NCBI RefSeq assembly: GCF_902167145.1
Contig: NC_050098.1
Coordinates: 32,668,501 to 32,732,500, forward strand
Direction of reading: 5' to 3'
DNA from: Zea mays
Lineage: Eukaryota; Streptophyta; Magnoliopsida; Poales; Poaceae
Length of the DNA stretch: 64,000 nucleotides
Below the pieces are notes generated by a model. It was not told the DNA's origin, ran no database searches, and worked only from the letters and a program-made list of their open reading frames with translations. Made by a program: the position numbers and the translations under genes. Positions 23,067-35,162 of the stretch are shown here, piece after piece. Positions within the stretch are counted from its first letter, which is position 1, and each line of letters opens with the position of its first letter.

Positions 23067-23789
23067 CTCGAAGGGAGTGTTAATACTCGCTTGGAGGCTT
23101 TTGTCGCACTTTTTTGCAAGGGGACCAGCCTTTCTTGGTTGCGTTTTGTTCCGGTGGGTGCGCGCGAGCGCACCCGCCGGGTGTAGCCCCCCCCGGCCTC
23201 GGAGGAGTGGGTTGACTCCTTCGAGGTCTTAGTGCATTTCGCAACACTTCGGCTGGTCTGGTTGTTCCCTCATGCGAGCTGGCCGTAGCCCGAGTGCACG
23301 GTCGGGTCCCAAGTTTTCGGGCTGGTATGTTGACGCTGTCAACAGTTTGGCCGGAGCCGGGTTTGCGAGAGCAGCCCCCGAGCCTCCGCAGAGGGCGAGA
23401 GGACGGTCAAGGATAGACTCGATTTTTTTACATACACCCCTGCGGTTCCTTTCCGCAAGGAGGAGGGGGGAAAAGCGCCATGTTGCCCTTGGAGGGCGCC
23501 AAACATGGTGTCTCCAGTGAGCTATTGACGGGTAATCCAAGTGGACGCCCGTGCCCCATTCGTTAGGGGTCGGCTAGAGGCCCGGAGGCGCGCTCCAAAA
23601 GTACCTATGGGTGATCTGCCGGACCCGGTCCACTTTCGACGGGGTCAGAGGGCTCGATGCCTCCCTCTGATGGGATTCCGTTACAAGATCGTTCCCGCTG
23701 GTCTCGGAAATGTCCTAGGGTACCTCGGGAGCGTAGCCCGAGCCTTGGTTATGTATCGAACGTACCCAGGGTCATCCCTCACTCTGTGT

Positions 23790-24000
23790 CTAAGGCGGTT
23801 GTGAACCCTTCGAGGGCCAGCCTACGAACCCCTGATCAGTAGTGGGCGTGGAGCCCGAGTGGCCTGAGGCGGCCGTTGAACCCTTCCGAGGGGCCGGCCT
23901 TCGAACCTCTGACCAGTAGTGGGCGCGGAGCCCAAGCACTCTGAGGCGGCTGTTGAACCCCTCCGAGGGGCCGACCTTTGAACCTCTGATCAGTAGGGAG
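23790..24000. repeat. Element B: about 75-bp tandem repeat, three copies
   Basis: Counterpart of 9415-9640, with unit starts near 23795, 23862 and 23940. Confidence 0.65.
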
Positions 24001-25814
24001 GCTCGGGGCCTGTTTCCTTCGTGGAGAAGGATCCCTTTTTGGGGTATCCCCCTTTCCTGGTCCCTGTTGTAAGAGAGAGAAAGAGGAAAAAGGAAAGAAT
24101 ACGAAATCGAGATGACGTGGCACACCTTTTTGACGTGGTCATTATGGCGAAGGTGAAGCGTCGCTCGCTTCTCCTGCCAAAGGTGCCGCCTGTCCCGCCG
24201 CGGAGTTAATGCGACGGGGCGAGTGGTTCGCGGGGCAGCCGTTGCGCGTGCGTGAGCCGTTCGAGGAACGGAACCCGGGCGCGCCGTCTTCACACCGTGG
24301 GAGAGGGTTCCCTTGCTGTCCCTGGATGGGACGTAAGCTTGGCTGACGACGTGACCGCTGCTTCCGCCCGCCTGCCACCGCCATTACTGCCGGCCCATTT
24401 TTGGCAGTATTGACCGTCGCGCCTGGCTGGCACTGTTGGGTCATACGCAGGGTTGCCTCGAGTCACGGTACTGGTTCCGCAGTCGAGGAGGCGCGGTAAT
24501 GGTGCGAGTGGCGGTGCAGTTGCTCGCACGTAGCAACCGGCACGCCGGTTGCATGACGTGTGGGCCTGGGCCTCCATGCTGGGTGCGTTGGAAGTCGGAG
24601 GGGTGCGCCCACTTGGCGCGGTTGCATGCCGCCTGCATGGCTGTCCGCCCTTTCACCCGCTGGTCTGGGCGATAGTGGAGGAATGCTCGTAACCGTTGGG
24701 CAGTTGCATGCACCGCGCGCGGTGGTTTGGCTTCTTCTGCTCTGGGCCAGCTTGCATGACGCGTGGGACCCAGCCCCCGCGCCGTAGGGGGAGGACCTTG
24801 GAGCGTGTTGGAGAAGACTCAGCCCGCGACGGCTGGGGACGCAAGTAGGGAGAGTCGCCTTTAAAAGGAGGGTGACCGCCTTGAAAGGCGACCATGTCTT
24901 CGCGCTCCCTTATGCATCGTGTCTTTCCACCTTCCGAGCCCTCGGATGGGGAACACCCGCAATCCTTCCGCCATGTCGTTGGAGGAACGCAACTTCGTGG
25001 AAGTTGGTACCTTTCAGCCATCGTTCGGCTTCAAGGATTTTCATCAGGCAGCCCGGCTGCATCCCCTCGCCGGTGGTCACCCAAGACGGTGACGACCAGC
25101 CCCTGGGTGGGGAGAAGCAAGCCGGGCTGCGGCCTCTGCCCCTCCCTTAGCTTCAAGGATTTTCATCATCAGTGCTGGGGAGGGGAGTGCGCCGAGTTGG
25201 GGTCGGTCCCTGCGCGGGCGGCGGCCCGCTCCTTCCCTCAGTGATCGGGGGGAAGGGCGTTTGTCGTTCGTGGCGCTGGCAGCTGCCGCGTGCCCGGCTC
25301 TCCGACCCGAGTGGCTTGGGAGCCGCTTCCGGCGCCGCCTTCCGCCACGGCAGCCGGAAGAGGTTTCTCCGCCGACGAGATAGCCGGCGCTGCCCACGGA
25401 CTGACCTCCAACTCTATGGCCTTCTGCCCGTCCTTGCCTCTCGAGTGAGGGCATGGGCGAGGGCCTTATGGCAGCAGCATCTGCCCTGAGGTCATCACTG
25501 CTGTTGTTCGGCCCCCCGGAGCAGAAGTCGTCGTCGTCGCTGCTGCTGGAGCGGGCGACGGTGAGCCGTCCGTCGGCCTTCTGTTGCTCCACAGGCCCCC
25601 CAATCGTGTGGGGTTGTTCGTACCTGCGGAGGTGGAACCGGGGTTCCGTTTGTAATGGCACCTTGAGTGCCGGTGTCTTGTTCATTGTGGCTGTCGGGGC
25701 CAGAACATGTATGTATTTTCGGCACAGAGCCGTGTTTTTTCCTCATTTCGAGCACTAAGACTCGCCTGTCGGCTATCTGAACCGCTTCACCAAGTGTGAG
25801 TTGCCTCGTGCAAA

Positions 25815-26755
25815 GGTGACGAGTGAGGTATCCGTATCCCGGAGGCGTAGGAGTCCCTCGGCTCGGTCGGCCTTGCTGTCCGAGGCTTCTCTTGCTTAGT
25901 TAAAGGAAACCCTCGGCCGCTCTCTGATGAGCCGAAGCCGGAGGTAGCGGTGTCAGCACGGACAGAGGCTGAGTTGGCTCGAAAAGAAGACTTGGTCGGC
26001 CAGAGCCTGGCCGGGTCGTCCACTGGCGGGACCGACGCTGGAGTTGAGTTGCCGAGGCCACGGGCCGGGCTGATGTCTTCGGGGGCCAGCTGGCCGAGGC
26101 CTCCGGGTGGCCGGCCGAGCCGTCTGCTCGAGCTGGATTCCTGGAGAAGACCCTGGCGGCGATGACCCGGGCGTGGTGCTAAAGTCGTCCTTTAGAGTGG
26201 AGATCCTCCGACCACGTCGCCGTCCGAGGCTAGGTCGGACCTCGCCGAAGGCGTAGTTGACGCCGAGGGTGCTGCTGCTCCCTTCGACTGTCAAGATCCG
26301 AGCCTGCAGGATCGGATTATCTTGTAGTGTGTGTATGTTTTCTGTGGCCGCCGAGGCCCAAACACACCATCGTCGTGTTGTAAAGCTGCGTTTCTTTTCC
26401 CCTTGTTTCGAGTATCTGGACTTATTTGTCGGTAACAGAATTGTTTGTGCGAGCGAGAGTTACTTTTCACGGAAGGTGATGAGTGAGGTATTCGTATCCC
26501 GAAGGCGTAGGAATCCCTCGGCTCGGTCGGCCTTGCCGGTTACGCGCACTCTTACTCGTCCATATGGTTCTGTCACCGACGCAGTCGAGAAGGCCCGAAA
26601 AATCGTTTCGGCAGAGGAGCTTTCGAGCGTGAAGACTTGTTCGGTATGCGGAATCACCTATCTGAGCGCGAGTTACTTATCGCACAAGGTGATGAGTGAG
26701 GTATCCGTATCCCGGAGGCGTAGGAGTCCCTCGGCTCGGTCAGCCTTGGCTACTT
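25815..26755. repeat. Element B: three dispersed 65-bp direct repeats
   Basis: Counterparts of the repeats at 11727-12660, each sharing GAGTGAGGTATCCGTATCCC or a one-base variant. Confidence 0.75.
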
Positions 26756-26976
26756 ACGTGTACTCCGTCGTTTTCAGGATCCACTTTCGAAGTAGTCGAA
26801 AAGCACGAAAGACATTCTGGCAGAAAAGATCTTTTTCCGAGGAAAATTTTGGCGCAGAGGGGGTTCCCCCCTTTTAGCCCCCGAGGGAGGGTCGAGCTTT
26901 GCCGAGGCTAGGCTGACCCTTCCTTGATGACTAAACTTTGCGTGGGAACGAGGCATGTGAACAACTTGAAAGCATC

Positions 26977-29511
26977 TTAAGGGTAGAAGCGACGTAGCTG
27001 TTGGATGTTCCAAGCATTGTTGCAGACCTCGCCTTGACTGTTAGCCAGCTTGTACGTTCCGGGCTTCAGAATCTTGGCGACGACGAACGGCCCTTCCCAG
27101 GGAGGCGTGAGCTTGTGCCGCCCTCGGGCGTCTTGTCGCAGCCGAAGCACCAGGTCGCCCACCTGGAGGTCTTGGGACCGAACCCCTCGGGCGTGGCAGC
27201 GTCGCAGGGACTGCTGGTACCGTGCCGAGTGTAGTAAGGCCATGTCCCGAGCCTCTTCCAGCTGGTCCAGTGAGTCTTCTCGATTAGCTTGATTGCTTTG
27301 GTCGGCGTAGGCCCTCGTCCTCGGGGAACCGTATTCTAAGTCTGTGAGCAAGATGGCCTCGGCCCCATAGACTAGAAAGAACGGTGTGAAGCCCGTGGCC
27401 CGGCTCGGCGTCGTCCTCAGACTCCAGACCACCGAGGGGAGTTCCTTCATCCACCACTTGCCGAACTTGTTGAGGTCGTTGTAGATCCGAGGCTTGAGTC
27501 CTTGTAGAATCATGCCGTTGGAACGCTCTACTTTCCCATTCGTCATGGGGTGAGCCACGGCGGCCCAGTCTACCCGGATGTGGTGATCCTCGCAGAAGTC
27601 CAGGAACTTTCTGCCGGTGAACTGGGTGCCGTTGTCGGTGATGATGGAGTTCGGGACCCCAAAGCGATGGATGATGTTGGTGAAAAACGCCACCGCCTGT
27701 TCGGACCTGATGCTGTTTAGGGGTCGGACCTCGATCCACTTGGAGAATTTGTCGATGGCGACCAACAGGTGCGTGTAGCCCTCGGGTGCCTTCTGCAAGG
27801 GGCCGACTAGGTCCAGACCCCACACAGCAAACGGCCAGGTGATGGGTATGGTCTGCAGGGCCTGAGCAGGCAGGTGGGTCTGCCTTGCGTAGAACTGACA
27901 CCCTTCACAGGTGCGGACAATTCTAGTGGCGTCGGCCACTGCCGTCGGCCAGTAGAAACCTTGTCGGAAGGCGTTTCCAACAAGGGCTCGAGGTGCTGCG
28001 TGATGGCCACAAGCCCCCGAGTGTATCTCTTGTAGGAGCTGCTGGCCTTTGGCGATGGAAATGCATCGCTGGAGGATGCCCGAGGGGCTGCGGTTGTAGA
28101 GCTCCTTCCCTTCTCCCAGCAAGACGAACGACTTGGCACGCCGTGCCAACCGCCGAGCTTCGGCCTGGTCGAGGGGTAGCTCTCCTCGGTGGAGATATTG
28201 CAGGTACGGGGTCTGCCAGTTTCGATTAGGCGTGACCCCGCTCCGCTCCTCCTCGATGTGCAGTGCCTCACCCTCGGAGGCCGAGGGTACCTCAGGCCGA
28301 GCCGAGGGTGCCTCGGGCTGGGCCGAGGCCTTCTCGGGCTCGGGTGTGTCGTCGGTCTTGACGGAGGGTTGATGCAAGTCTCGGGAGAAGACGTCCGGGG
28401 GAACCGTTGTTCGCCCCGAGGCTATTTTAGCCAGCTCGTCTGCAGTCTCGTTGTAGCGTCGGGCGACGTGGTTGAGCTCGAGCCCGTAGAACTTGTCTTC
28501 CAAGCGACGAACCTCATCGCAGTAGGTTTCCATCTTCGGGTCGCGGCAGCGGGAGTTCTTCATGACTTGGTCGATGACGAGCTGCGAGTCACCGCGAGCG
28601 TCGAGGCGTCGGACCCCCAGCTCGATGGCGATGCGCAACCCGTTGACCAGAGCCTCGTACTCAGCCACATTGTTGGACGCCAGGAAGTGGAGGCGTAGCA
28701 CGTAGCGTAGGTGCTTCCCGAGGGGCGAGATGAAGAGCAGGCCTACGCCTGCTCCTGTCTTCATCAGCGACCCGTCAAAGAACATGGTCCAGAGTTCCGG
28801 TTGGATTGGAGCTGTTGGGAGCTGGGTGTCGACCCATTCAGCCACAAAGTCCGCCAAGACCTGGGACTTGATGGCCTTCCGAGGGACGAACGAGATCGTC
28901 TCGCCCATGATTTCCACCGCCCACTTTGCAATTCTACCCGAGGCCTCTCGGCACTGGATGATCTCCCCTAGGGGGAAGGATGACACCACTGTTACTGGAT
29001 GAGACTCGAAGTAGTGTCGCAACTTCCACCGCGTTAGGATCACCGCGTACAACAGCTTCTGAATTTGTGGGTAGCGGATCTTGGTCTCGGACAGTACCTC
29101 GCTGATGAAGTAGACTGGCCTCTGGACGGGCAATGCATGCCCCTCTTCTCGTCTCTCAACTACGATCGCGGCGCTAACCACCTGAGTGGTCGCGGCGACG
29201 TAGATGAGGAGGGCTTCTCCGGCAGCGGGGGGCACCAAGATGGGCGCGTTCGTGAGGAGCGCCTTCAGGTTCCCGAGGGCTTCCTCGGCCTCAGGGGTCC
29301 AAGTGAAGCACTCGGCCTTCCTTAAGAGGCGGTACAGAGGCAGGCGTCTTTCGCCGAGGCGCGAGATGTAACGGCTTAGGGCCGCAAGACATCCCGTGAC
29401 TCTCTGTACGCCTTTCAAGTCCTTGATGGGCCCCATGCTGGTGATGGCCGTGATCTTCTCCGGGTTGGCCTCGATGCCCCGCTCGGAGATGATGAACCCC
29501 AAGAGCTTGCC
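26977..29511 (-). pseudogene. Element B pol: RT thumb, RNase H and integrase in one open frame
   Basis: More than 840 codons are open from the TGA at 29512-29514 to TAA 26977-26979. Order: end of RT (ISERGIEANPEKITAI), RNase H with MFFDGSLMKTG, AEYEALVNGL and GDSQLVIDQ, a linker with acidic repeats, integrase HHCC (RTCEGCQFYARQ) and a core with Asp, Asp and Glu (WGLDLVGP, ITDNGTQFTG, GKVERSNG). The C-terminal domain has PPWEGPFVVAKILKPGTYKL. All catalytic residues visible to me are present. It is separated from the RT active site by the upstream TGA, so B cannot make a complete Pol without suppression. Confidence 0.9.
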
Positions 29512-30225
29512 TCAGGGAACCCCGAAGACACACTTTTCGGGATTGAGCTTCACACCTTTCGCCTTGAGACATCGGAATGTCACTTCAAGGTCGGAAAGGA
29601 GGTCGGAGGCTTTCCTTGTCTTGACTACGATGTCATCGACGTAGGCCTCGACCGTTCGGCCAATGTGTTCGCCGAACACATGGTTCATGCACCGTTGGTA
29701 CGTTGCACCTGCATTCCTCAAACCGAACGACATGGTAACATAGCAGTACATGCCGAAGGGTGTGATGAAAGAGGTCACGAGCTAGTCGGACTCTTTCATC
29801 CTGATCTGGTGATACCCCGAGTAGGCATCGATGAAAGACAGGGTTTCACACCCAGCAGTGGAATCCACGATCTGATCGATGCGAGGCAGAGGGTAGGGAA
29901 CTTTTGGACACACTTTGTTTAGACCAGTGTAGTCTACACACATCCACCATTTCCCTCCTTTCTTTCTCACAAGCACAGGGTTGGCAAGCCATTCGGGATG
30001 GAATACCTCTTTGATGAACCCTGCCGCCATTAGCTTGTGGATCTCCTCGCCTATGGCTCTGCGCTTTTCTTCGTCGAATTGGCGCAGAGGCTGCTTCACG
30101 GGTTGGGCTCCAGCTCGGATATCCAGCGAGTGCTCAGCGACATCCCTCGGTATGCCGGGCATGTCCGAGGGACTCCACGCGAAAACGTCGGCGTTCGCGC
30201 GGAGAAAGTCGACGAGCATTGCTTC
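29512..30225 (-). pseudogene. Element B pol: reverse transcriptase N-terminal and catalytic part, two stops
   Basis: RT motifs are GGKWWMCVDYTGLNK, FIDAYSGYHQIRM (motif A Asp) and EAYVDDIVVKT (YVDD) near 29630. A TAG at 29782-29784 cuts the domain between motif A and the FGLRNAG motif, and a TGA at 29512-29514 cuts it after KCVFGVP. At both places element A has a sense codon (CAG and CGA), so both are C-to-T changes on the coding strand. Confidence 0.88.
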
Positions 30226-33200
30226 CTATTTGGGATCGAGCTTGGAGCCGATCCGGATTTGCTTGGAGGCGTCATTGCTGGGGTCGAGAGGGATGGATTT
30301 AACCGTCTCCGCTGGCTCGAAGTTGCCGGCGTGGCGCTTCACGTCTGGCGCCTCCTTAGAGAGGCTCTCCAGGTCGGCGATGAGGGCCTCGGATTCGGCG
30401 AGGGCCTCGGCGTACTCCACGCACTCCACGTCGCATTCGTACGCGTGTCGGTACTTGGGGCCGACGGTGATGACCCCGTTGGGGCCCGGCATCTTGAGCT
30501 TGAGGTAGGTGTAGTTGGGGACGGCCATGAACTTAGCGTAGCACGGCCTCCCCAGTACTGCGTGGTAGGTTCCTCGGAACCCGACCACCTCGAACGTGAG
30601 GGTCTCCCTTCGGAAGTTGGAGGGTGTCCCAAAGCAGACGGGTAGATCGAGTTGTCCGAGGGGCTGGACGCGTTTCCCGGGGATTATCCCGTGGAAAGGC
30701 GCAGCGCCTGCCCGAACCGAGGACAGATCGACCCGTAGGAGCCCGAGGGTCTCGGCGTAGATGATGTTGAGGCTACTGCCTCCGTCTATGAGGACCTTGG
30801 TGAGCCTAACGTCGCCGATGACGGGGTCGACAACGAGCGGGTATTTCCCCGGGCTCGGCACGCGGTCGGGGTGGTCGTCTTGGTCGAAGGTGATGGGCTT
30901 GTCGGACCAGTCTAGGTAGACTGGCGCCGCCACCTTTACCGAACAGACCTCCCGACGCTCTTGCTTGCGGTGCCGAGCCGAGGCGTTCGCCACTTGCCCA
31001 CCGTAGATCATGAAGCAGTCGCGGACCTCGGGGAACTCTCCTGCCTGGTGATCTTCCTTCTTATCGTCGTCGCGAGCCCTGCCACCCTCCGCGGGTGGCC
31101 CGGCCTTGTGAAAGTGGCGCCGAAGCATGGCGCACTCCTCAAGGGTGTGCTTGACGGGCCCCTGATGATAGGGGCACGACTCCTTGAGCATCTTGTCGAA
31201 GAGGTTGGCACCTCCTGGAGGTTTCCGAGGGTTCTTGTACTCAGCGGCGGCGACAAGGTCCGCGTCGGCGGCGTCGCGTTTCGCTTGCGACTTCTTCTTG
31301 TCTTTCTTCTTGGCGCCGCGCTGAGTTGACGCCTCGGGGACATCTTCCGGTGGGCGGCTCTGGGGCTGCTTGTCCTTCCGGAAGATGGCCTCAACCGCCT
31401 CCTGGCCAGAGGCGAACTTGGTGGCGATGTCCATCAGCTCGCTCGCCCTGGTAGGGATCTTGCGACCCAGCTTGCTCACCAGGTCGTGGCAGGTGGTGCC
31501 GGCGAGGAACGCGCCGATGACATCTGAATCGGTGATGTTGGGCAGCTCGGTGCGCTGCTTCGAGAATCGTCGGATGTAGTCCTGGAGAGACTCTCCCGGC
31601 TGCTGTCGGTAGCTTCGAAGATCCCAGGAGTTTCCAGGGCGCAGGTACGTGCCCTGGAAATTGCCGGCGAAGGCTTGGACCAGGTCATCCCAGTTGGAGA
31701 TCTGCCCTGGAGGCAGGTGTTCCAGCCAGGCGCGAGCGGTGTCGGAAAGGAACAGGGGGAGGTTTCGGATGATGAGGTTGTCATCGTTCGTTCCACCCAG
31801 TTGGCAGGCCAGCCGGTAGTCCACGAGCCACAGTTCCGGTCTCGTCTCCCCCGAGTACTTTGTGATAGTAGTCAGGGTTCGGAACCGAGTTGGGAACGAC
31901 GCCTGTCGTATGGCGCGGCTGAAAGCCTGCGGACCGGGTGGTTCGGGCGAGGGACTCCGATCCTCCCCGCTGTCGTAGCGTCCCCCACGCCTGGGGTGGT
32001 AGCCTCGGCGCACCCTCTCGTCGAGGTGGGCCCGACGGTTGCGGTGATGGTGCTCGTTGCCGAGGTGACCCAGGGCCACAGGCGCTGTGTTGCGCGTGCG
32101 CCCGGTGTGGACCGAGGCTTCCCGCATGAATCAGGAAGTCGCGGCGCGATGTTTCGAGGGGTACCCCTGCCTTCGGAAGGCGGAGCTTTCGGCCTGTCGA
32201 ACCGCGACATCCTCCAGGAGATTCTTGAGCTCTCCCTGAATTCGCCGCCCCTCGGTGGTTGATGGCTCCGGCATCGCGCGGAGAAGCATTGCCGCTGCAG
32301 CTAGGTTCTGGCCGACTCAACTGGAAGTCGGTGGCGGCCTTACCCTGACATCATCGACGATGCAGTGCTGGATACCCTGGGGTAGATGACGCACTTCTCC
32401 AGCCGGAGGTTGGCCCGCCCGTTCCTGCCCGATGTCCCGGCGGATCGGCTCAAGTGTTCCTGCCCCCTCGTCGAGCCTGGCCTGCATCTCGTGGATTTGC
32501 TCGAGCTGTGGGTCATGACCCCCCGCCGGGACGGGGACCACAGCTAGCTCCCGAAGGATGTCAACGCGAGGCACAGGCCTAGGGAGATCGCCGTTCTCCG
32601 GTATACCAAGATGGTTGCCTTCGTTGGGACCCCCTAGATCGACGTGGAAACATTCACGACTTGGGCCGCAGTCCTTGTCGCCAAGGCTGCGGCTACCGTC
32701 GGAACAGTCGGAAAGGCAGTAGTCGCACACGGTCATAAAGTCCCACATGGCACTGGGGTTACCAAGTCCGGAGAAATCCCAACAGAAGTCAGGCTCATCA
32801 TCTTCCTCGGACCCCGAGGGCCCGTAGGTCGAGACAGCCGTCAGCCGGTCCCAGGGTGACCGCACACGATACCCCAGAGGGTTTGGACTCGCCTCTGCGA
32901 GAGCGTCCACCAAAGCGAAGTCGCTTGGTGGGTCGAAGCTGAATCCAAGAGGCGTGAGATGGGAATCGGTTGGTACCTCTTGGTCGACGGGCGGTGACGA
33001 AGTCACGTCAGGGGCTGACTGCACCGTCGTATCAGGTACGAGGGTGACGCCCAGCAAGTCCTTCGTGAGCGTGCTGGCGTCATCCGTTTGCTTGGGATTG
33101 GCGTGTTGCGGGGAGACGGCGCTCGTCTTCGTCTCAGACGCGAGGTCGATGCCCCACGTGCCCCCCGTTGGGGCGCCGGCGCCGTCGACTCGCTCGACAG

Positions 33201-33474
33201 CCGACGAGGTGCCGCCTCCTGCTTGGCCTTGGTTGCCCCGCCTCCTCCTCCGTCGGCGAGGGAGGGGACGGGGCGAGCTCGAATGTTGTTCTTCCACCAC
33301 GCGGGGAAGACGTCGTCGATTCCGCCACCGGCGGGTGGGCTGTCGGCCGCCATTGTCGCTGTCGCGCGACGGGGGAAGGAGTATCATGTCGTAGCTGCCG
33401 TCGAGGGACATGAACTCAAGACTCCCGAAACGGAGTACAGTCCCGGGCTGGAAAAGTTGCTGAAGACTGCCCAT
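30226..33474 (-). pseudogene. Element B gag and protease
   Basis: The start is ATG at 33472-33474, about 40 bp inside the primer-binding site, with a 385-codon N-terminal frame (33474-32320) rich in Arg, Ser and Asp. It ends at TGA 32317-32319. The same frame continues through TGA 32131-32133 into the 633-codon gag-protease part ending at TAG 30226-30228. Domains there: gag core (AWLEHLPPGQISNWDDL), Lys-rich linker, CPYHQGPVKHTLEEC, and protease VLIDGGSSLNIIYA near 30780. Element A reads Gly and Arg at the two TGA sites. The TAG at 30226 is shared with A and lies just before RT. Confidence 0.88.
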
Positions 33475-33514
33475 CTGGAGCTTGACAGGAAGCTGTTCAT
33501 CAACACGCAGCAGG

Positions 33515-33532
33515 CCCCTACCTGGCGCGCCA
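33515..33532 (-). promoter_or_regulatory. Element B: primer-binding site
   Basis: TGGCGCGCCAGGTAGGGG on the minus strand, two bases inside the 5' LTR end, identical to element A. Confidence 0.8.
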
Positions 33533-33823
33533 ACTGTCGACGTTTCGAACCCAGGGGTCCCTGGACCGACGAGTAAATTGTCGCCGCGTGCCCCAGCCCA
33601 GATGGGTCGGCGTGAGACGGAGCGCGAAGGGGGGAAGACGCCGGAGGGAGACGAGCGTGAGAGGTGAAATCCCGCGGCCTTCGTGTTTGTCCCGCGCCCA
33701 GGTCGGGTGTGCTTGCAGTAGGGGGTTACAAGCGTCCACGCGGGAGGGAGCGAGCGGCCTCACGCGAGCGCCGTCCCGTCCTTCCCCGCGCGGCGAACCC
33801 TCTGTAAGAGGGCCCTGGACCTT

Positions 33824-33832
33824 CCTTTTATA
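33824..33832 (-). promoter_or_regulatory. Element B 5' LTR: TATA box
   Basis: TATAAAAGG on the minus strand. The 57-bp array lies about 0.5-1.3 kb upstream of it in U3. Confidence 0.65.
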
Positions 33833-34334
33833 GGCGTAAGGAAAGGATCCAGGTGTACGATGGGGGGTGTAGCAGCGTGTTAACGTGTCTAGCGGAGGAG
33901 AGCTAGCGCCCTAAGTACATGCCATCGTGGCAGCCGGAGAGGGTTTGGCACCCGGTTCGTGTGGTGTCGTGGCCGTCAGAGGTGCGCTGGAGCCTGGCGG
34001 AAGGACAGCTGTCGGGGCTGCCGAGTCCTTGCTGACGTCCTCTTGCTTCCGTAAGGGGGCTGAGAGCCGCCGTCGTCATAGAGCGTGCGGGGCGCCATCA
34101 TTACTTGTTTGGCGGGGCGAGCCAGATGGGACGCCGGTCTTGTTCCCCGTAGCCTGAGTCAGCTTGGGGTAGGGTAATGATGGCGCCTCCTGTGACGTGG
34201 TCGGTCCGAGCCCTAGGTTGGGCGAGGTGGAGGCTCCTCCGAGGTCGAGGTCGAGTCTGTCTTTCGAGGCCGAGGTCGAGTCCGAGCCCCTGGGTCGGGC
34301 GAGGCGGAGACCGTCGGCTGAGGCCAGGGCTAAG

Positions 34335-35162
34335 TCCGAGCCCTGGGGTCGGGCGAAGCGGAGTTCGTCGTCTTCCGGGGCTGAGCCCGAGTCCGAGCCC
34401 TGGGGTCGGGCGAAGCGGAGTTCGTCGTCTTCCGGGGCTGAGCCCGAGTCCGAGCCCTGGGGTCGGGCTAAGCGGAGTTCGTCGTCTTCCGGGGCTGAGC
34501 CCGAGTCCGAGCCCTGGGGTCGGGCGAAGTGGAGTTCGTCATCTTCCGGGGCTGAGCCCGAGTCCGAGCCCTGGGGTCGGGCAAAGCAGAGTTCGTCGTC
34601 TTCCGGGACTGAGCCCGAGTTCGAGCCCTGGGGTCGGGCAAAGCGGAGTTCGTCGTCTTCCGGGGCTGAGCCCGAGTCCGAGCCCTGGGGTCGGGTGAAG
34701 CGGAGTTCGTCGTCTTCCGGGGCTGAGCCCGAGTCCGAGCCCTGGGGTCGGGCGAAGCGGAGTTCGTCGTCTTCCGGGGCTGAGCCCGAGTCCGAGCCCT
34801 GGGGTCGGGCGAAGCGGAGTTCGTCGTCTTCTGGGGCTGAGCCCGAGTCTGAGCCCTGGGGTCGGGCGAAGTGGAGTTCGTCGTCTTCCGGGGCTGAGCC
34901 CGAGTCCGAGCCCTGGGGTCGGGCGAAGCAGAGTTCGTCGTCTTCCGGGGCTGAGCCCGAGTTCGAGCCCTGGGGTCGGGCGAAGCGGAGTTCGTCGTCT
35001 TCCGGGGCTGAGCCCGAGTCCGAGCCCTGGGGTTGGGTGAAGCGGAGTTCGTCGTCTTCCGGGGCTGAGCCCGAGTCCGAGCCATGGGGTCGGGCGAAGC
35101 GGAGTTCGTCGTCTTCCGGGGCTGAGCCCGAGTCCGAGCCCTGGGGTCGGGCGAAGCGGAGT
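34335..35162. repeat. 57-bp tandem array in element B 5' LTR, 14 full units
   Basis: Same unit as at 21955-22552. Variant units show a duplicated block: units 4-7 (marked by AAGTGGAG, AAGCAGAG, GTTCGAGC and GGGTGAAG) recur as units 10-13, so six units (about 342 bp) were copied as a block. All frames are stop-free because 57 is a multiple of 3; the long frames here are not genes. Confidence 0.93.

Larger units (their letters stand above)
23067..26976 (-). other. Element B: 3.9-kb noncoding region between pol and 3' LTR
   Basis: It is collinear with 8693-12881 of element A. It holds the three-copy tandem repeat at 23790-24000, the plus-strand TATA-like site near 24860 and the three dispersed 65-bp repeats near 25817, 26477 and 26691. 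No credible gene is seen. Confidence 0.75.
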
